Shown: one piece after another, positions 45,802-54,712 of the stretch
Numbering within the stretch: position 1 is the first letter of the stretch
Layout of the letters: the number at the start of each line of letters is the position of its first letter
Assembly (NCBI RefSeq): GCF_030547425.1
Contig: NZ_JAUORH010000003.1
Coordinates: forward strand, 180,607-244,606
Source: Tenacibaculum sp. 1_MG-2023
Lineage (GTDB): Bacteria > Bacteroidota > Bacteroidia > Flavobacteriales > Flavobacteriaceae
Direction of reading: 5' to 3'
Length of the DNA stretch: 64,000 bases
The notes under the pieces: model-generated
Databases searched by the model: none
The model's input: the letters and a program-made list of their open reading frames with translations, nothing else
Told to the model about the DNA's origin: nothing
Translations under genes and position numbers: made by a program

Positions 45802-45890
45802 AAAAAACAAATATATAAAATTTTAAATAATTTCTGTTTTAACGAAATTTTTGGCTTTTGAAGTCTTTTTTACCTCATTTTGGTGAAAAA

Positions 45891-45929
45891 GTAAGTCAGT
45901 GACTTACTAAAAGTAAGTCACTGACTTAC
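45891..45929. repeat. Two mirrored 17-bp perfect palindromes
   Basis: GTAAGTCA-G-TGACTTAC at 45891-45907 and GTAAGTCA-C-TGACTTAC at 45913-45929, five bases apart. Each is a perfect palindrome around one base, and the second is the exact reverse complement of the first. They end 21 bases before a TATTTTTG -7 element, so they overlap the expected -33 region, a typical operator position. Confidence 0.85.
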
Positions 45930-45950
45930 CAAAAATAAAATTAGACGGTT

Positions 45951-45958
45951 TATTTTTG
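45951..45958 (+). promoter_or_regulatory. -7 promoter element downstream of the palindromes
   Basis: TATTTTTG matches TAnnTTTG exactly. No TTG is found at the -33 distance; instead the second palindrome is there. The transcript would start near 45965. Confidence 0.55.
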
Positions 45959-45964
45959 TCTCGG

Positions 45965-46120
45965 TTAAAATTTAGACCTTCAATAAGGTTAAGATATAAA
46001 ATGGGGAATTATATCACGTCGTAGGGAAAGTTCTATGAAGAAAAAGAAAAACAAAATGATTTTACTCTAACCAAAGTAAAATATTCAAACTGAGAGTGCC
46101 TTTTAAGGCGCTCTTTTTTA
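45965..46120 (+). ncRNA. Candidate short transcript (sRNA or regulatory leader) before the PhoX-like gene
   Basis: Bounded by the -7 element at 45951-45958 and an intrinsic terminator at 46091-46120, about 155 bases. It contains a small hairpin ACCTT-CAAT-AAGGT and only 7- and 11-codon frames (from 45999 and 46035). Start and end are predicted from motifs only. Confidence 0.4.
46091..46120 (+). terminator. Intrinsic terminator upstream of the PhoX-like gene
   Basis: Stem GAGAGTGCC with GGCGCTCTT (one G-U) and loop TTTTAA, followed by six T residues, 236 bases before the ATG of the PhoX-like gene. Confidence 0.82.
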
Positions 46121-46355
46121 TTAGAAAAAAAGCTATATAGTCAGAAGATAAAACGAGTTAAGTAAGTTAATAAATAGTTAAGTGTTATATTTTAATAACA
46201 AGTGTTTAGAGGGAGGAATAAAAATAGATATTTAAAGTTGTTTAAGTTTAGTTAAAGTTGGTAACCTTTTAGTGAGTTAGATTTAAACTACAGCTAAGAA
46301 CATCTTAAAGTAAGTGTTGTTGATTTGCGGGTATAAAACAAAAATTAACAGAATA

Positions 46356-47816
46356 ATGAAAAACTTACTTAAATTAGGGCTCTTAGGTGTTTGTAGCGCA
46401 ATAGCTTTAACATCGTGTGACTCTGATAGTACACCTAACCATGGAGATTCAATAGAATTAAAAGCACATTCTAAAACTCCCAACTTCTTAAAATTAGAAT
46501 CAGAGTTTTCTGGAGTAAACATTTTTCCTTTATTGTCTTCTGAAGATAAGTTAGAAGATACACCAAACTTTGTGTATGGTTCTATGGCTGATGGTGCTGG
46601 ATTAATGAGAAATTCAGATGGAACTTATACTTTAATTAATAATATTGAGGCAGATTATTCAATTGCTCGTATTAAATTAGATAAAACTTTTAAGCCTGTA
46701 CATGGTGAATATATTTTAAATGCAAATGCTACAGCTAGTACAGCACAGTGTTCAGGTTCATTAATTACAGAGGCAGAACATGGCTTTGGCCCATTATATT
46801 TATCTGGTGGAGAATGGGGAGGAGCTTCTAAAGGAGTTTTCGCAACAGATCCTTCAAAAAATGCTTCAGCAGCAAGTTCACCAAGAATGTTAACAGCTAT
46901 GGGACAATGGTCTACAGAAAATGCAGTAGCAATTGGTAAAGATGCATACGCAGATAAAACCGTTGTATTTATTGGAGATGATCATTCAGATAATGAAGTT
47001 CCTTCAGGTCAATTAGGAATGTATGTAGGTGATAGAGGAGATTTAGAAGGTGGTAAATTATACGGATTAAAAGTGACTGATGAAGGTATTACGTATGAGG
47101 TAGATATGAAAGAGGGTGCAACTTATAACGCTTCTTTTGTTGAGTTAACTGAAAAGAATATCGATTTATTAGATGCTGAAGCTAAAGAAAAAGGAGTGAT
47201 GGGATTCTCTCGTTTAGAAGATATTGATTGGAGAAGAGGTTCTGCTAAAAATAACCGTGAAATCTATTTTTGTGTTACGGGTCGTAAAAAAGACGGTTTA
47301 GTGGGGAAAGGAAGTATTTACGGACGTGTATATAAAGTAGAGTTAAATGAAAATGATCCTACTGGAGCAGCAAAAATTACATGTGTATTAGATGGTGATA
47401 AGTTAGATGGTAAGGCAAGTGCTTTTCATAGTCCAGATAATATCGTAGTAACAGAAAACTACGCGTATATTCAAGAAGATCCAAATGGATATTTTGATGG
47501 TGAAAAGAACCACGCTGCAAGTTTGTATCAATATAATTTAAAAACAGAAGAGTTAAAGAAGGTATTAGAGTGCGATCAGGTTGCAGCTTCTGCTCAAGGT
47601 TACGGACGTTCTTTTCAAGAAAAAGCATGGGAGATTACAGGTATGATTGATATTTCTAAAACTATTGGAGTAAGTAATACTTTTTTGTTAATTACTCAAA
47701 ACCACGGATGGGTTCCTGCTGATGGTGGAGCTTTTACAGATCCTTTAGCAAATGATGCAGCTGAAACTTCTAAAGAAGGAAGTCAATTATACATTGTTCA
47801 AGGATTGGATAGATAA
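46356..47816 (+). CDS. PhoX-like (DUF839) lipoprotein
   Basis: About 486 aa. Lipoprotein signal MKNLLKLGLLGVCSAIALTSC with lipobox LTSC, so it is membrane-anchored outside the cytoplasm. The body resembles PhoX-family alkaline phosphatase-like beta-propellers: DGAGLMRNSDGTYTLINNIEADYSIARIKL, CSGSLITEAEHGFGPLYLSGGEWGG, and AFHSPDNIVVTENYAYIQEDPNGYF, which is the metal-binding type block of the family. The frame is open back to 46314, but the ATG at 46356 begins the signal peptide. The next gene starts within its stop codon (TAATG), so it forms an operon with the cytochrome peroxidase. Phosphatase activity is inferred, not shown. Confidence 0.78.
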   Translation: MKNLLKLGLLGVCSAIALTSCDSDSTPNHGDSIELKAHSKTPNFLKLESEFSGVNIFPLLSSEDKLEDTPNFVYGSMADGAGLMRNSDGTYTLINNIEADYSIARIKLDKTFKPVHGEYILNANATASTAQCSGSLITEAEHGFGPLYLSGGEWGGASKGVFATDPSKNASAASSPRMLTAMGQWSTENAVAIGKDAYADKTVVFIGDDHSDNEVPSGQLGMYVGDRGDLEGGKLYGLKVTDEGITYEVDMKEGATYNASFVELTEKNIDLLDAEAKEKGVMGFSRLEDIDWRRGSAKNNREIYFCVTGRKKDGLVGKGSIYGRVYKVELNENDPTGAAKITCVLDGDKLDGKASAFHSPDNIVVTENYAYIQEDPNGYFDGEKNHAASLYQYNLKTEELKKVLECDQVAASAQGYGRSFQEKAWEITGMIDISKTIGVSNTFLLITQNHGWVPADGGAFTDPLANDAAETSKEGSQLYIVQGLDR

Positions 47817-49609
47817 TGAAAAACAATTTTCAAAAAATAAAAAAGGCACATGTTATTATGTGTCTTTTTCTGGTGTCTATAATTAGTTGTAAACAAGAAA
47901 AAGCAACAAGCTATTCAAAGCTAGATAATCGAGCTTTAGTAGCTAAAGTTCAGGAATACTATTCAAAACATCTTGACAGCTGTATTTCAGATTTAGAAGA
48001 AATTAATGCTGTTGATGAGGCTTCAGAAAAATTGAAAAAATACAAATTAGCAAGAAAAGAGTTTAAGTTAATTGAACCAATATTGGCCTTTGTTGATAAA
48101 GAAAATTATAAGAGTTTAAATGCTCCGAATATTTTAAAGGTAGAAGAAGAAGATGCAACAGATATTAAAATAAGAAATCCTTTCGGGTTTCAAGTTATAG
48201 AAGAATTATTATATGAGGATAAGGTTGATACTATTGAGGTTGATAACATAGTAAAAGCAACTACAAATAGGCTTAAATTAATAGCTGAAAATAATACACT
48301 GTATTTTAAAAAACATCATATTTTATGGTTGCTACGAGATCAAATAACACGCATAGCTTTGGTAGGAATTACAGGTTTTGACTCACCAGTATTAGAACAA
48401 TCATTAATAGAGGCTAAAACAAATTATGAAACTTTACTGTTTATTATAGATGTATATAAAAAGGAATTTTCAAAAGATAATTTATATGTTGATTTTGTAA
48501 ACGAATTGCAGATGGCTCAAAAAGTATTGCAAAAAGGCAATTTTGAGTCGTTTAATCGTTATAATTTTATTAAAAATTATGCGCATAAACAATTAGAGCT
48601 GTTGGTAAAAACCTCAGAAGATTGGAAAGTAGAATTTCCATTAACTATGGCGTTCAATAATAACATCACTTCATTATTTTCTAAAGAAACATTTAATGTT
48701 GATTTTTTTAATGACTATCATCAGTTAGAAAAGGCGATGTCTAATGAAAAAATAGCGTTAGGAAGAAAGTTGTTTAATGATAAAAACTTATCTAAAGATG
48801 GAGTGATGAGCTGTGCTACTTGTCATATTAAAGACAAGGCTTTTACTGATGGATTAGCAACGTTTCCGAAGCAAAAAAGAAATACTCCAACATTGCTATA
48901 TGCTGCTTATCAACAAACTTTTTTTCATGATGGAAGAGCGGGAAGTTTAGAGGGGCAAATTGTTGGAGTGGTGGAAAACAAAAATGAGTTTCATACCAGC
49001 TTAGAATATTTGACGGAAACTGTAAAAAATGACAGTGTATATACAAAGTCTTTTACTGATTTATATGGAAAAATAACTGATTTCAATATCAGAAATGCAA
49101 TAGCGAACTACATCAGAAGTTTAGGTGATTTTAATTCTAAATTTGATAAGAATATCAACAATAAAGAAAATAATTTAACAACTTCTGAAGTTAATGGGTT
49201 TAATCTTTTTATGGGGAAAGCAAAATGCGCAACATGTCACTTTCCACCAGTGTTTAACGGAACAGTTCCACCTAATTTTACGGAAACAGAAGTAGAATCT
49301 ATTGGAGTTCCAAATATGAAAGAAACTGAGTTAGATGATGATTTAGGAGCTTATGATATATTTAAAACTGAAGAACGAAAATACTTTTTCAAAACTTCTA
49401 CCGTTCGTAATATATCCAAAACGGCTCCCTATATGCATAATGGGGTATATGAAACTTTAGAGCAAGTAATTGATTTTTATAATAAAGGTGGAGGAGAAGG
49501 ATTAGGGTATGAAGTGCCAAATCAAACCTTACCGTCAGATAAATTGAATTTGTCAGAAAAAGAAATTGAAGACCTAATAGCTTTTATGGAGAGCCTAACG
49601 GATGAATAA
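47816..49609 (+). CDS. Di-heme cytochrome c peroxidase / MauG-like lipoprotein
   Basis: A 597-aa exported protein. Lipobox Cys at about residue 25 (LVSIISCKQE). The C-terminal half is a di-heme peroxidase: CATCH at 333-337 and CATCH at 471-475, plus AYQQTFFHDGRAGSLEGQ and the calcium/heme-loop type YMHNGVYETLEQVIDFYNKGG. The N-terminal 280 residues form a helical domain without heme motifs, resembling an imelysin-like fold in general character (not proven). It overlaps the PhoX-like stop by one base; the pair may act together at the cell surface. Confidence 0.9.
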   Translation: MKNNFQKIKKAHVIMCLFLVSIISCKQEKATSYSKLDNRALVAKVQEYYSKHLDSCISDLEEINAVDEASEKLKKYKLARKEFKLIEPILAFVDKENYKSLNAPNILKVEEEDATDIKIRNPFGFQVIEELLYEDKVDTIEVDNIVKATTNRLKLIAENNTLYFKKHHILWLLRDQITRIALVGITGFDSPVLEQSLIEAKTNYETLLFIIDVYKKEFSKDNLYVDFVNELQMAQKVLQKGNFESFNRYNFIKNYAHKQLELLVKTSEDWKVEFPLTMAFNNNITSLFSKETFNVDFFNDYHQLEKAMSNEKIALGRKLFNDKNLSKDGVMSCATCHIKDKAFTDGLATFPKQKRNTPTLLYAAYQQTFFHDGRAGSLEGQIVGVVENKNEFHTSLEYLTETVKNDSVYTKSFTDLYGKITDFNIRNAIANYIRSLGDFNSKFDKNINNKENNLTTSEVNGFNLFMGKAKCATCHFPPVFNGTVPPNFTETEVESIGVPNMKETELDDDLGAYDIFKTEERKYFFKTSTVRNISKTAPYMHNGVYETLEQVIDFYNKGGGEGLGYEVPNQTLPSDKLNLSEKEIEDLIAFMESLTDE

Positions 49610-49634
49610 TTCATTCAATTTTTATAGTTAACAT

Positions 49635-49668
49635 AAAACTCTCTGAATGTATTTTTAGAGAGTTTTTT
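49635..49668 (+). terminator. Terminator after the peroxidase gene
   Basis: Stem AAACTCTCT with AGAGAGTTT and a 12-base loop, followed by T residues. Confidence 0.85.
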
Positions 49669-49720
49669 ATTTTTACTGTAATTTTTAGTGGCAGTTTCGA
49701 CCAATTAAAACAAACCAATT

Positions 49721-50485
49721 ATGATGAAAAAAATACTAGTACTAATAACCATAGCTCTTTTTTCAATAGCCTGTAAAAAAGAAGTTAAAAAGGAAACAAT
49801 TAAAAAAGAAGAGGTATCAACGTTAAAATATCCGAAAGCATTAGAAGAAGTTCTTGAAAAGCACGGAGGAATAGCACAATGGAAAAAAAAGAAAACATTG
49901 TCATTCACATTAAAAAATGAAGAACATACTACAGATTTACATTCAAGAAAAATAGTAGTGAATTCTCCAAAGTATTCTTTAGGGTTTAATGGAAAAGAAG
50001 TGTGGCTACAACAACAAGACTCAACAGCGTTTAAAGGAAACCCTGAGTTTTATTATAACCTATATTTTTATTTTTACGCAATGCCTTTTGTGTTAGCTGA
50101 TGACGGAATTGTATATTCAGAAACAGAATCCTTAACTTTTGAAGGAATAACATACCCAGGAATAAAAATTTCATATAAAGCCAACGTAGGAACTTCACCA
50201 GATGATAATTATTTTATATTTTACCATCCAGAAACAAAACAAATGGCATGGTTAGGGTATACGGTAACCTTTTTTAGTAAAGAACCAGCAGATGCGTACA
50301 AAATTATAAGATACAACGATTGGGAAAATGTTAACGGTTTGTTGTTACCAAAATCCATAACTTGGTATGCTAAAGATGAAAAAGGGCAACCAACAAAACC
50401 AGCAAAAGAACCAATTCAGTTTAAAATGCCTTTGTTAAATGAAGCATCATTAGCCAATAGTTTCTACGAAAAACCAAAACAATAA
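49721..50485 (+). CDS. DUF6503 family lipoprotein
   Basis: A 254-aa lipoprotein (signal MMKKILVLITIALFSIAC, Cys18). The mature protein is beta-rich: YPKALEEVLEKHGGIAQWKKKKTLSF, SPKYSLGFNGKEVWLQQQDS, YFYFYAMPFVLADDGIVYS, and NDWENVNGLLLPKSITWY. This pattern, an outer-membrane-like lipoprotein with a helix ending HGG near the start, fits DUF6503. Function unknown. It is the first gene of a set with the small symporter peptide and the symporter. Its ATG at 49721 is followed directly by a second Met. Confidence 0.82.
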   Translation: MMKKILVLITIALFSIACKKEVKKETIKKEEVSTLKYPKALEEVLEKHGGIAQWKKKKTLSFTLKNEEHTTDLHSRKIVVNSPKYSLGFNGKEVWLQQQDSTAFKGNPEFYYNLYFYFYAMPFVLADDGIVYSETESLTFEGITYPGIKISYKANVGTSPDDNYFIFYHPETKQMAWLGYTVTFFSKEPADAYKIIRYNDWENVNGLLLPKSITWYAKDEKGQPTKPAKEPIQFKMPLLNEASLANSFYEKPKQ

Positions 50486-50504
50486 TTAACTAAAAAAATA
50501 AAGT

Positions 50505-50609
50505 ATGGATAAAAAGTATGTATGGAAAAAAGAGTATACGTTAGTCTTGGTGGCTAATTTAGTATACATCGTATTATTTTACATAATTACAAACATATAT
50601 ACAAAATAA
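50505..50609 (+). CDS. Symporter small accessory protein, 34 aa
   Basis: A 34-residue peptide MDKKYVWKKEYTLVLVANLV... with a single hydrophobic segment (LVLVANLVYIVLFYIITNIY) and a basic start, so a small inner-membrane protein. It lies 19 bases after the DUF6503 gene and ends three bases before the ATG of the sodium/solute symporter. Tiny single-span proteins in this position are known partners of solute symporters. Its role (stability or gating) is inferred. Confidence 0.75.
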   Translation: MDKKYVWKKEYTLVLVANLVYIVLFYIITNIYTK

Positions 50610-50612
50610 ATC

Positions 50613-52274
50613 ATGCAACTAATAGATTGGATTGTTCTTTCGGTAACGTTATTGTTTATTGTTTTATACGGAGCTTGGAAAACCAGAGGGAGTAAAAATG
50701 TTGAAGATTATATAAAAGGAGGAAACCAAAGTAAGTGGTGGACGATTGGTTTGTCTGTTATGGCAACACAAGCCAGTGCCATTACTTTTTTATCTACTCC
50801 AGGACAAGCATTTCATAGTGGAATGGGCTTTGTACAGTTTTACTTCGGTTTACCAATAGCGATGGTAATTATTTGCTTGGTATTTATCCCTATTTACCAC
50901 CGATTAAAAGTTTACACAGCTTACGAATATTTAGAAGGAAGGTTCGATCAAAAAACGAGAACCTTAACTGCAATTCTGTTTTTAATTCAACGCGGATTAG
51001 CAGCAGGAATCACCATTTTTGCACCCGCTATTATTTTGTCAGCAGTTTTAGGGTGGGATTTAGTTACGCTAAACATTATTATAGGTGTTTTGGTAATTGT
51101 TTATACCGTTTCAGGAGGAACCAAAGCGGTGAGTGTTACACAAAAACAACAAATGGCAGTAATTTTTGCAGGAATGTTTGTAGCTTTTTATTTGATATTA
51201 CAATACTTACCTGATGATATTACATTTACAAAAGCATTAGAAATTGCAGGAGCTTCTGATAAAATGCAAGTACTCGATTTTTCTTGGGATTTAAATAACC
51301 GTTATACGGTTTGGACAGGTGTTTTAGGAGGAACATTTTTAATGTTATCGTATTTTGGAACAGACCAAAGCCAAGTACAGCGTTATTTATCAGGGAAATC
51401 ATTAAGAGAAAGTCAATTAGGATTGATTTTTAATGGGCTGTTAAAAGTACCGATGCAATTTTTTATTCTGTTAGTAGGAGTGATGGTGTTTGTGTTTTAT
51501 CAGTTTAATCCGTCACCGTTAAATTTTAACCCAAAAGCAGGAGAAGCAATAGCAAATTCTAACCTCGAAACGATTGAAAAATATGTTGAACTAGATGAGC
51601 AACATCGATTTATCGAAGAACGAAAAAAAGCATTGATTTTTGAAGGGTTAACTCCTGAAAATGTCACCAAAATTCAAGAGTTTAATGAACAAGATAAGGT
51701 GCTAAAGGAAGAAGCAAAAACAATTATTTCAAAAGCAGACCCACTGGTAGAGACAAACGATAAAGATTATGTGTTTATCCACTTTATTCTGAATAATTTA
51801 CCCAAAGGATTAATAGGTTTGTTGTTAGCAGTAATTTTATCTGCAGCCATGTCTTCTACAGCTTCTGAGTTAAATGCCTTAGCAGGTACTACAGTGATTG
51901 ATTTATATAAACGAAACTCAACCAAAGAACACAACGAAGAGCACTATGTGAAAATGTCGAAATGGTTTACGCTAGGTTGGGGTATTTTGGCAATTTCAGT
52001 TGCCTGTGTAGCCAATTTATTTGATAACCTAATTCAGTTGGTAAATATTATTGGTTCTATTTTTTACGGAAATGTGTTGGGGATATTTTTATTAGCTTTT
52101 TTTATAAAATTTGTTAGAGGAAATGCAGTATTTATTGCAGCAATTATTACGCAACTATTAATTATTGCAGTTTGGTATATTGATTGGTTACCATACCTGT
52201 GGTTAAACGCTTTGGGTTGTGGATTGGTAATGTTGTTAGCAATACTAATTCAATCATTTTCTAAAGAAAATTAA
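50613..52274 (+). CDS. Sodium:solute symporter (SSS family)
   Basis: A 553-aa inner-membrane protein with about 13 membrane segments. Family marks are TIGLSVMATQASAITFLSTPGQAFHSGMGFVQFYFG, VSGGTKAVSVTQKQQMAVIF, and the substrate/sodium segment LLAVILSAAMSSTASELNALAGTTVIDLYK. It differs from typical SSS proteins by an acidic cytoplasmic insert of about 80 residues (LETIEKYVELDEQHRFIEE... to ...ETNDKDYVF). Substrate not identifiable. Its stop overlaps the convergent nnr gene by four bases. It is transcribed with the upstream 34-aa peptide. Confidence 0.94.
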   Translation: MQLIDWIVLSVTLLFIVLYGAWKTRGSKNVEDYIKGGNQSKWWTIGLSVMATQASAITFLSTPGQAFHSGMGFVQFYFGLPIAMVIICLVFIPIYHRLKVYTAYEYLEGRFDQKTRTLTAILFLIQRGLAAGITIFAPAIILSAVLGWDLVTLNIIIGVLVIVYTVSGGTKAVSVTQKQQMAVIFAGMFVAFYLILQYLPDDITFTKALEIAGASDKMQVLDFSWDLNNRYTVWTGVLGGTFLMLSYFGTDQSQVQRYLSGKSLRESQLGLIFNGLLKVPMQFFILLVGVMVFVFYQFNPSPLNFNPKAGEAIANSNLETIEKYVELDEQHRFIEERKKALIFEGLTPENVTKIQEFNEQDKVLKEEAKTIISKADPLVETNDKDYVFIHFILNNLPKGLIGLLLAVILSAAMSSTASELNALAGTTVIDLYKRNSTKEHNEEHYVKMSKWFTLGWGILAISVACVANLFDNLIQLVNIIGSIFYGNVLGIFLLAFFIKFVRGNAVFIAAIITQLLIIAVWYIDWLPYLWLNALGCGLVMLLAILIQSFSKEN

Positions 52275-53758
52275 CTTTTTTCTATTCGTAAAAAATCAAT
52301 AATATCAGAAGCAATTAACGCATTGTATCCTTTTTTACAAGTGGCTTCATCACCTGCTTTCCCGTGGAAAAATACACCTAATAAAGCGGCATGTAACGGA
52401 GGGTAATTTTGTGCAAGTAATCCAGTTATAACCCCTGTGAGTACATCACCGCTACCACCTGTTGCCATTCCTTGGTTTCCAGAAGTGTTGAAGTATAAAT
52501 TTCCTTCAGGAGAAGAAATCACAGTATATGCGTTTTTTAAAACCACGATGCATTGATATTTAGCAGAAAACTCAAGTTGTTTTTGTAAACGTTCCGTTGA
52601 GGTGTCAGATTTTCCAACCAATCTATCAAACTCTTTAATATGTGGAGTTAAGACAGAGTTTTTAGGAAGTAACGATTTTAATTCTTCGTTTTGAGCAATA
52701 ATATTGATAGCATCGGCATCTATTACTAACGGGCTATTACTTTTCGATACTAATTTTTTTACAAGTTGTGTCGTTTTTTCGTTAACACCTATTCCAGGAC
52801 CTATCGCGAGAATGTCGTATTTGGAAATTTCTGGGAGTTGGGTCACGAATTCTTCATTCTCATCGGTTAGGCACATTGCTTCTGGAATGGAAGATTGTAT
52901 AATTTGATACCCGCACTTAGGTATATAACTAGTTAACAGGCCAGCACCACTTCGTAAGCAAGCTTTAGAAGATAGAACCGCAGCTCCCATTTTTCCGTAG
53001 GAACCAGCAATTAATAATGCATGTCCGTAACTTCCTTTGTGAGACTGACGAGGTCTGGGCGTTAAAATATCAGCAATTTTTTCGTTTAGAATGTAATAGT
53101 TGCTCTCTTGTTGCTGAATAAAATCTTCATCCAAACCAATAGCGACTGTTTTCCAATTTTTTATATGGTTTCCATTTTCAGGAAAAAAGAAAGAAAGCTT
53201 TGGTCGTTGAAAACTTACTACTAGGTCTGCTTGTACAACAGTATCGGAATCAGGTAACTTATCGCAATACAATCCAGAAGGAACATCAACAGCATACACA
53301 GTTTTTTTAGCCTTATTAATGCTTTCAACAACATGTTTTATAAAACCAGTAATTGGTCTGGAAAGGCCAAAACCAAAAATAGCATCAATAATCACGTCGT
53401 ACTCAGAAAAGTCAGGAACTTCACTAGTTGATTTTATGCTAATAGTATCGTCAAGTTTTTGGAAATTAATATCACAATCTGGGCTAAGTGTATCTTTAAA
53501 TTGAACTAAAAAAGGTTGTACAGTATATTTTTTACTTCTTAAAATTCTGGTAATAGCAAATCCGTCACCACCATTATTACCAGCACCACTAACAATAGCA
53601 ATTTTTAAAGAGTGATCCAATAAGGGTTCAATAGCTTTTACAAACGCTAAAGATGCTTGTCCCATTAAAGCAAAAGAAGTAATTTCTTTTTTAGAAATAG
53701 TATGTTCGTCAGCTTTTCGTATTTGAGTAATATTGATTATTTTTTGAAGATTTTCCAT
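52271..53758 (-). CDS. nnr: Bifunctional NAD(P)H-hydrate epimerase / ADP-dependent NAD(P)H-hydrate dehydratase
   Basis: A 495-aa repair enzyme of damaged NAD(P)H hydrates. N-terminal epimerase domain (about 1-210): IVSGAGNNGGDGFAITRIL, DYDVIIDAIFGFGLSRP and VYAVDVPSGLY. C-terminal dehydratase domain (about 225-495): SYGHALLIAGSYGKMGAAVL, LAIGPGIG, SPLVIDADAINI, and NQGMATGGSGDVLTGVI, where the GSGD loop holds the ATP/ADP-site. Both active sites look intact. It stands alone, convergent with the symporter gene. Confidence 0.96.
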   Translation of the reverse strand: MENLQKIINITQIRKADEHTISKKEITSFALMGQASLAFVKAIEPLLDHSLKIAIVSGAGNNGGDGFAITRILRSKKYTVQPFLVQFKDTLSPDCDINFQKLDDTISIKSTSEVPDFSEYDVIIDAIFGFGLSRPITGFIKHVVESINKAKKTVYAVDVPSGLYCDKLPDSDTVVQADLVVSFQRPKLSFFFPENGNHIKNWKTVAIGLDEDFIQQQESNYYILNEKIADILTPRPRQSHKGSYGHALLIAGSYGKMGAAVLSSKACLRSGAGLLTSYIPKCGYQIIQSSIPEAMCLTDENEEFVTQLPEISKYDILAIGPGIGVNEKTTQLVKKLVSKSNSPLVIDADAINIIAQNEELKSLLPKNSVLTPHIKEFDRLVGKSDTSTERLQKQLEFSAKYQCIVVLKNAYTVISSPEGNLYFNTSGNQGMATGGSGDVLTGVITGLLAQNYPPLHAALLGVFFHGKAGDEATCKKGYNALIASDIIDFLRIEKS

Positions 53759-53842
53759 GTAAGAAATTTACAACTTTACATAAAAAAAACAAAAAAAAAC
53801 TAGAAGAACTTTAGGGAATATAACGATGGTTGGAGTTTGTTC

Positions 53843-54532
53843 TTACTGAACTTTAAGATTAACCAAACTCATAATACGTTCAAACTGTTCTTTAAGCCCC
53901 ATATCAGAATTGTCAAATTCAATAGCATCATCAGCTATAATTAGAGGAGAATCTTTTCGGGTAGAGTCTATACGGTCACGCTCTTGTACATTGTGTAATA
54001 TTTCTTCGTAGTTTACTTTATCACCACGATCTAGCAATTCTTTATATCGGCGGGTTGCGCGTTTGTCCGCAGAAGCAGTCATAAATAATTTTAGTTCAGC
54101 ATTAGGAAAAACCACGGTTCCAATATCACGACCATCCATAACAATACCTTTGTTTTTACCCATTTCCTGCTGCTCACGAACTAACTTTTTTCTAATTTCA
54201 GAAACTTCAGCAACTTTGCTTACCAATTTAGAAACTTCAATACTTCTAATTTCTTTTTCAACATTGATTCCGTTTAAAAACATTTCAGCAAAACCAAGTT
54301 TTTCATTAAAAGTAAAAGACAGAGAAATGTTAGGTAAATCAGCAACTAAACCTTCTGAATTAAAATGATTTTCAGAAATATAATTATGTTGCATGGCATA
54401 CAAAGTAACAGCTCTATACATGGCACCAGTATCAACATAAATATAACTTAGCTCTTTAGCTAATTGTTTAGCAATAGTACTCTTTCCTGTAGATGAAAAA
54501 CCGTCAATGGCTATGGTGATTTTCTTAGTCAT
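53843..54532 (-). CDS. cmk: Cytidylate kinase
   Basis: A 229-aa enzyme that phosphorylates CMP and dCMP. P-loop IDGFSSTGKSTIAKQLA (9-25), the family's DTGAMYRAV and MDGRDIGTVVFPNAELK blocks, followed by ATRRYKELLDRG and RDRIDSTRKDSPL, which form the lid/NMP site. Length is typical. It lies 84 bases after nnr on the same strand, with no clear terminator between. The next gene upstream is divergent. Confidence 0.97.
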   Translation of the reverse strand: MTKKITIAIDGFSSTGKSTIAKQLAKELSYIYVDTGAMYRAVTLYAMQHNYISENHFNSEGLVADLPNISLSFTFNEKLGFAEMFLNGINVEKEIRSIEVSKLVSKVAEVSEIRKKLVREQQEMGKNKGIVMDGRDIGTVVFPNAELKLFMTASADKRATRRYKELLDRGDKVNYEEILHNVQERDRIDSTRKDSPLIIADDAIEFDNSDMGLKEQFERIMSLVNLKVQ

Positions 54533-54681
54533 GATTCAAAAAAATGGATAACAAATATACGGTGGATTTTTAATATAATGAGGTTACTTTTTTATAGTTA
54601 GGTTTAAGATTGTTAAGTTGCTTTTTAAAAGTTTGTTATATAGTGTCTTATTAATAGTTTTTTAGTGTTTATAAACTTTAG

Positions 54682-54712
54682 TTGTAGGTTACATATAGAT
54701 TTTATATATTTC
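54682..54712 (+). promoter_or_regulatory. Candidate promoter of the gliding/T9SS locus
   Basis: TTG (54682-54684), 20 bases, TATATTTC (54705-54712), one mismatch from TAnnTTTG. Predicted start about 54719, 73 bases before the ATG. A hairpin with a T tract follows immediately. Confidence 0.45.

Larger units (their letters stand above)
44696..46355. other. 1.66 kb stretch without conventional genes; several tiny transcription units
   Basis: No reading frame above about 60 codons in this stretch looks like a known protein. What it holds: near 44700-44960 structured A/T-rich sequence with a short AACCCAAGTGTTTGGGT hairpin; tiny minus-strand ORFs at 44976-45083, 45223-45339 and 45667-45801; two strong terminators on the minus strand; a perfect consensus promoter; a palindrome GGATAATATCC near 45506; two mirrored 17-bp palindromes at 45891-45929; a plus-strand -7 element; and a plus-strand terminator at 46091-46120. 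Confidence 0.7.

Noticed and set aside
46314..46355. Longer start for the PhoX-like gene
   Set aside because: The extra 14 codons (MLLICGYKTKINRI) precede a complete lipoprotein signal peptide that begins at 46356.
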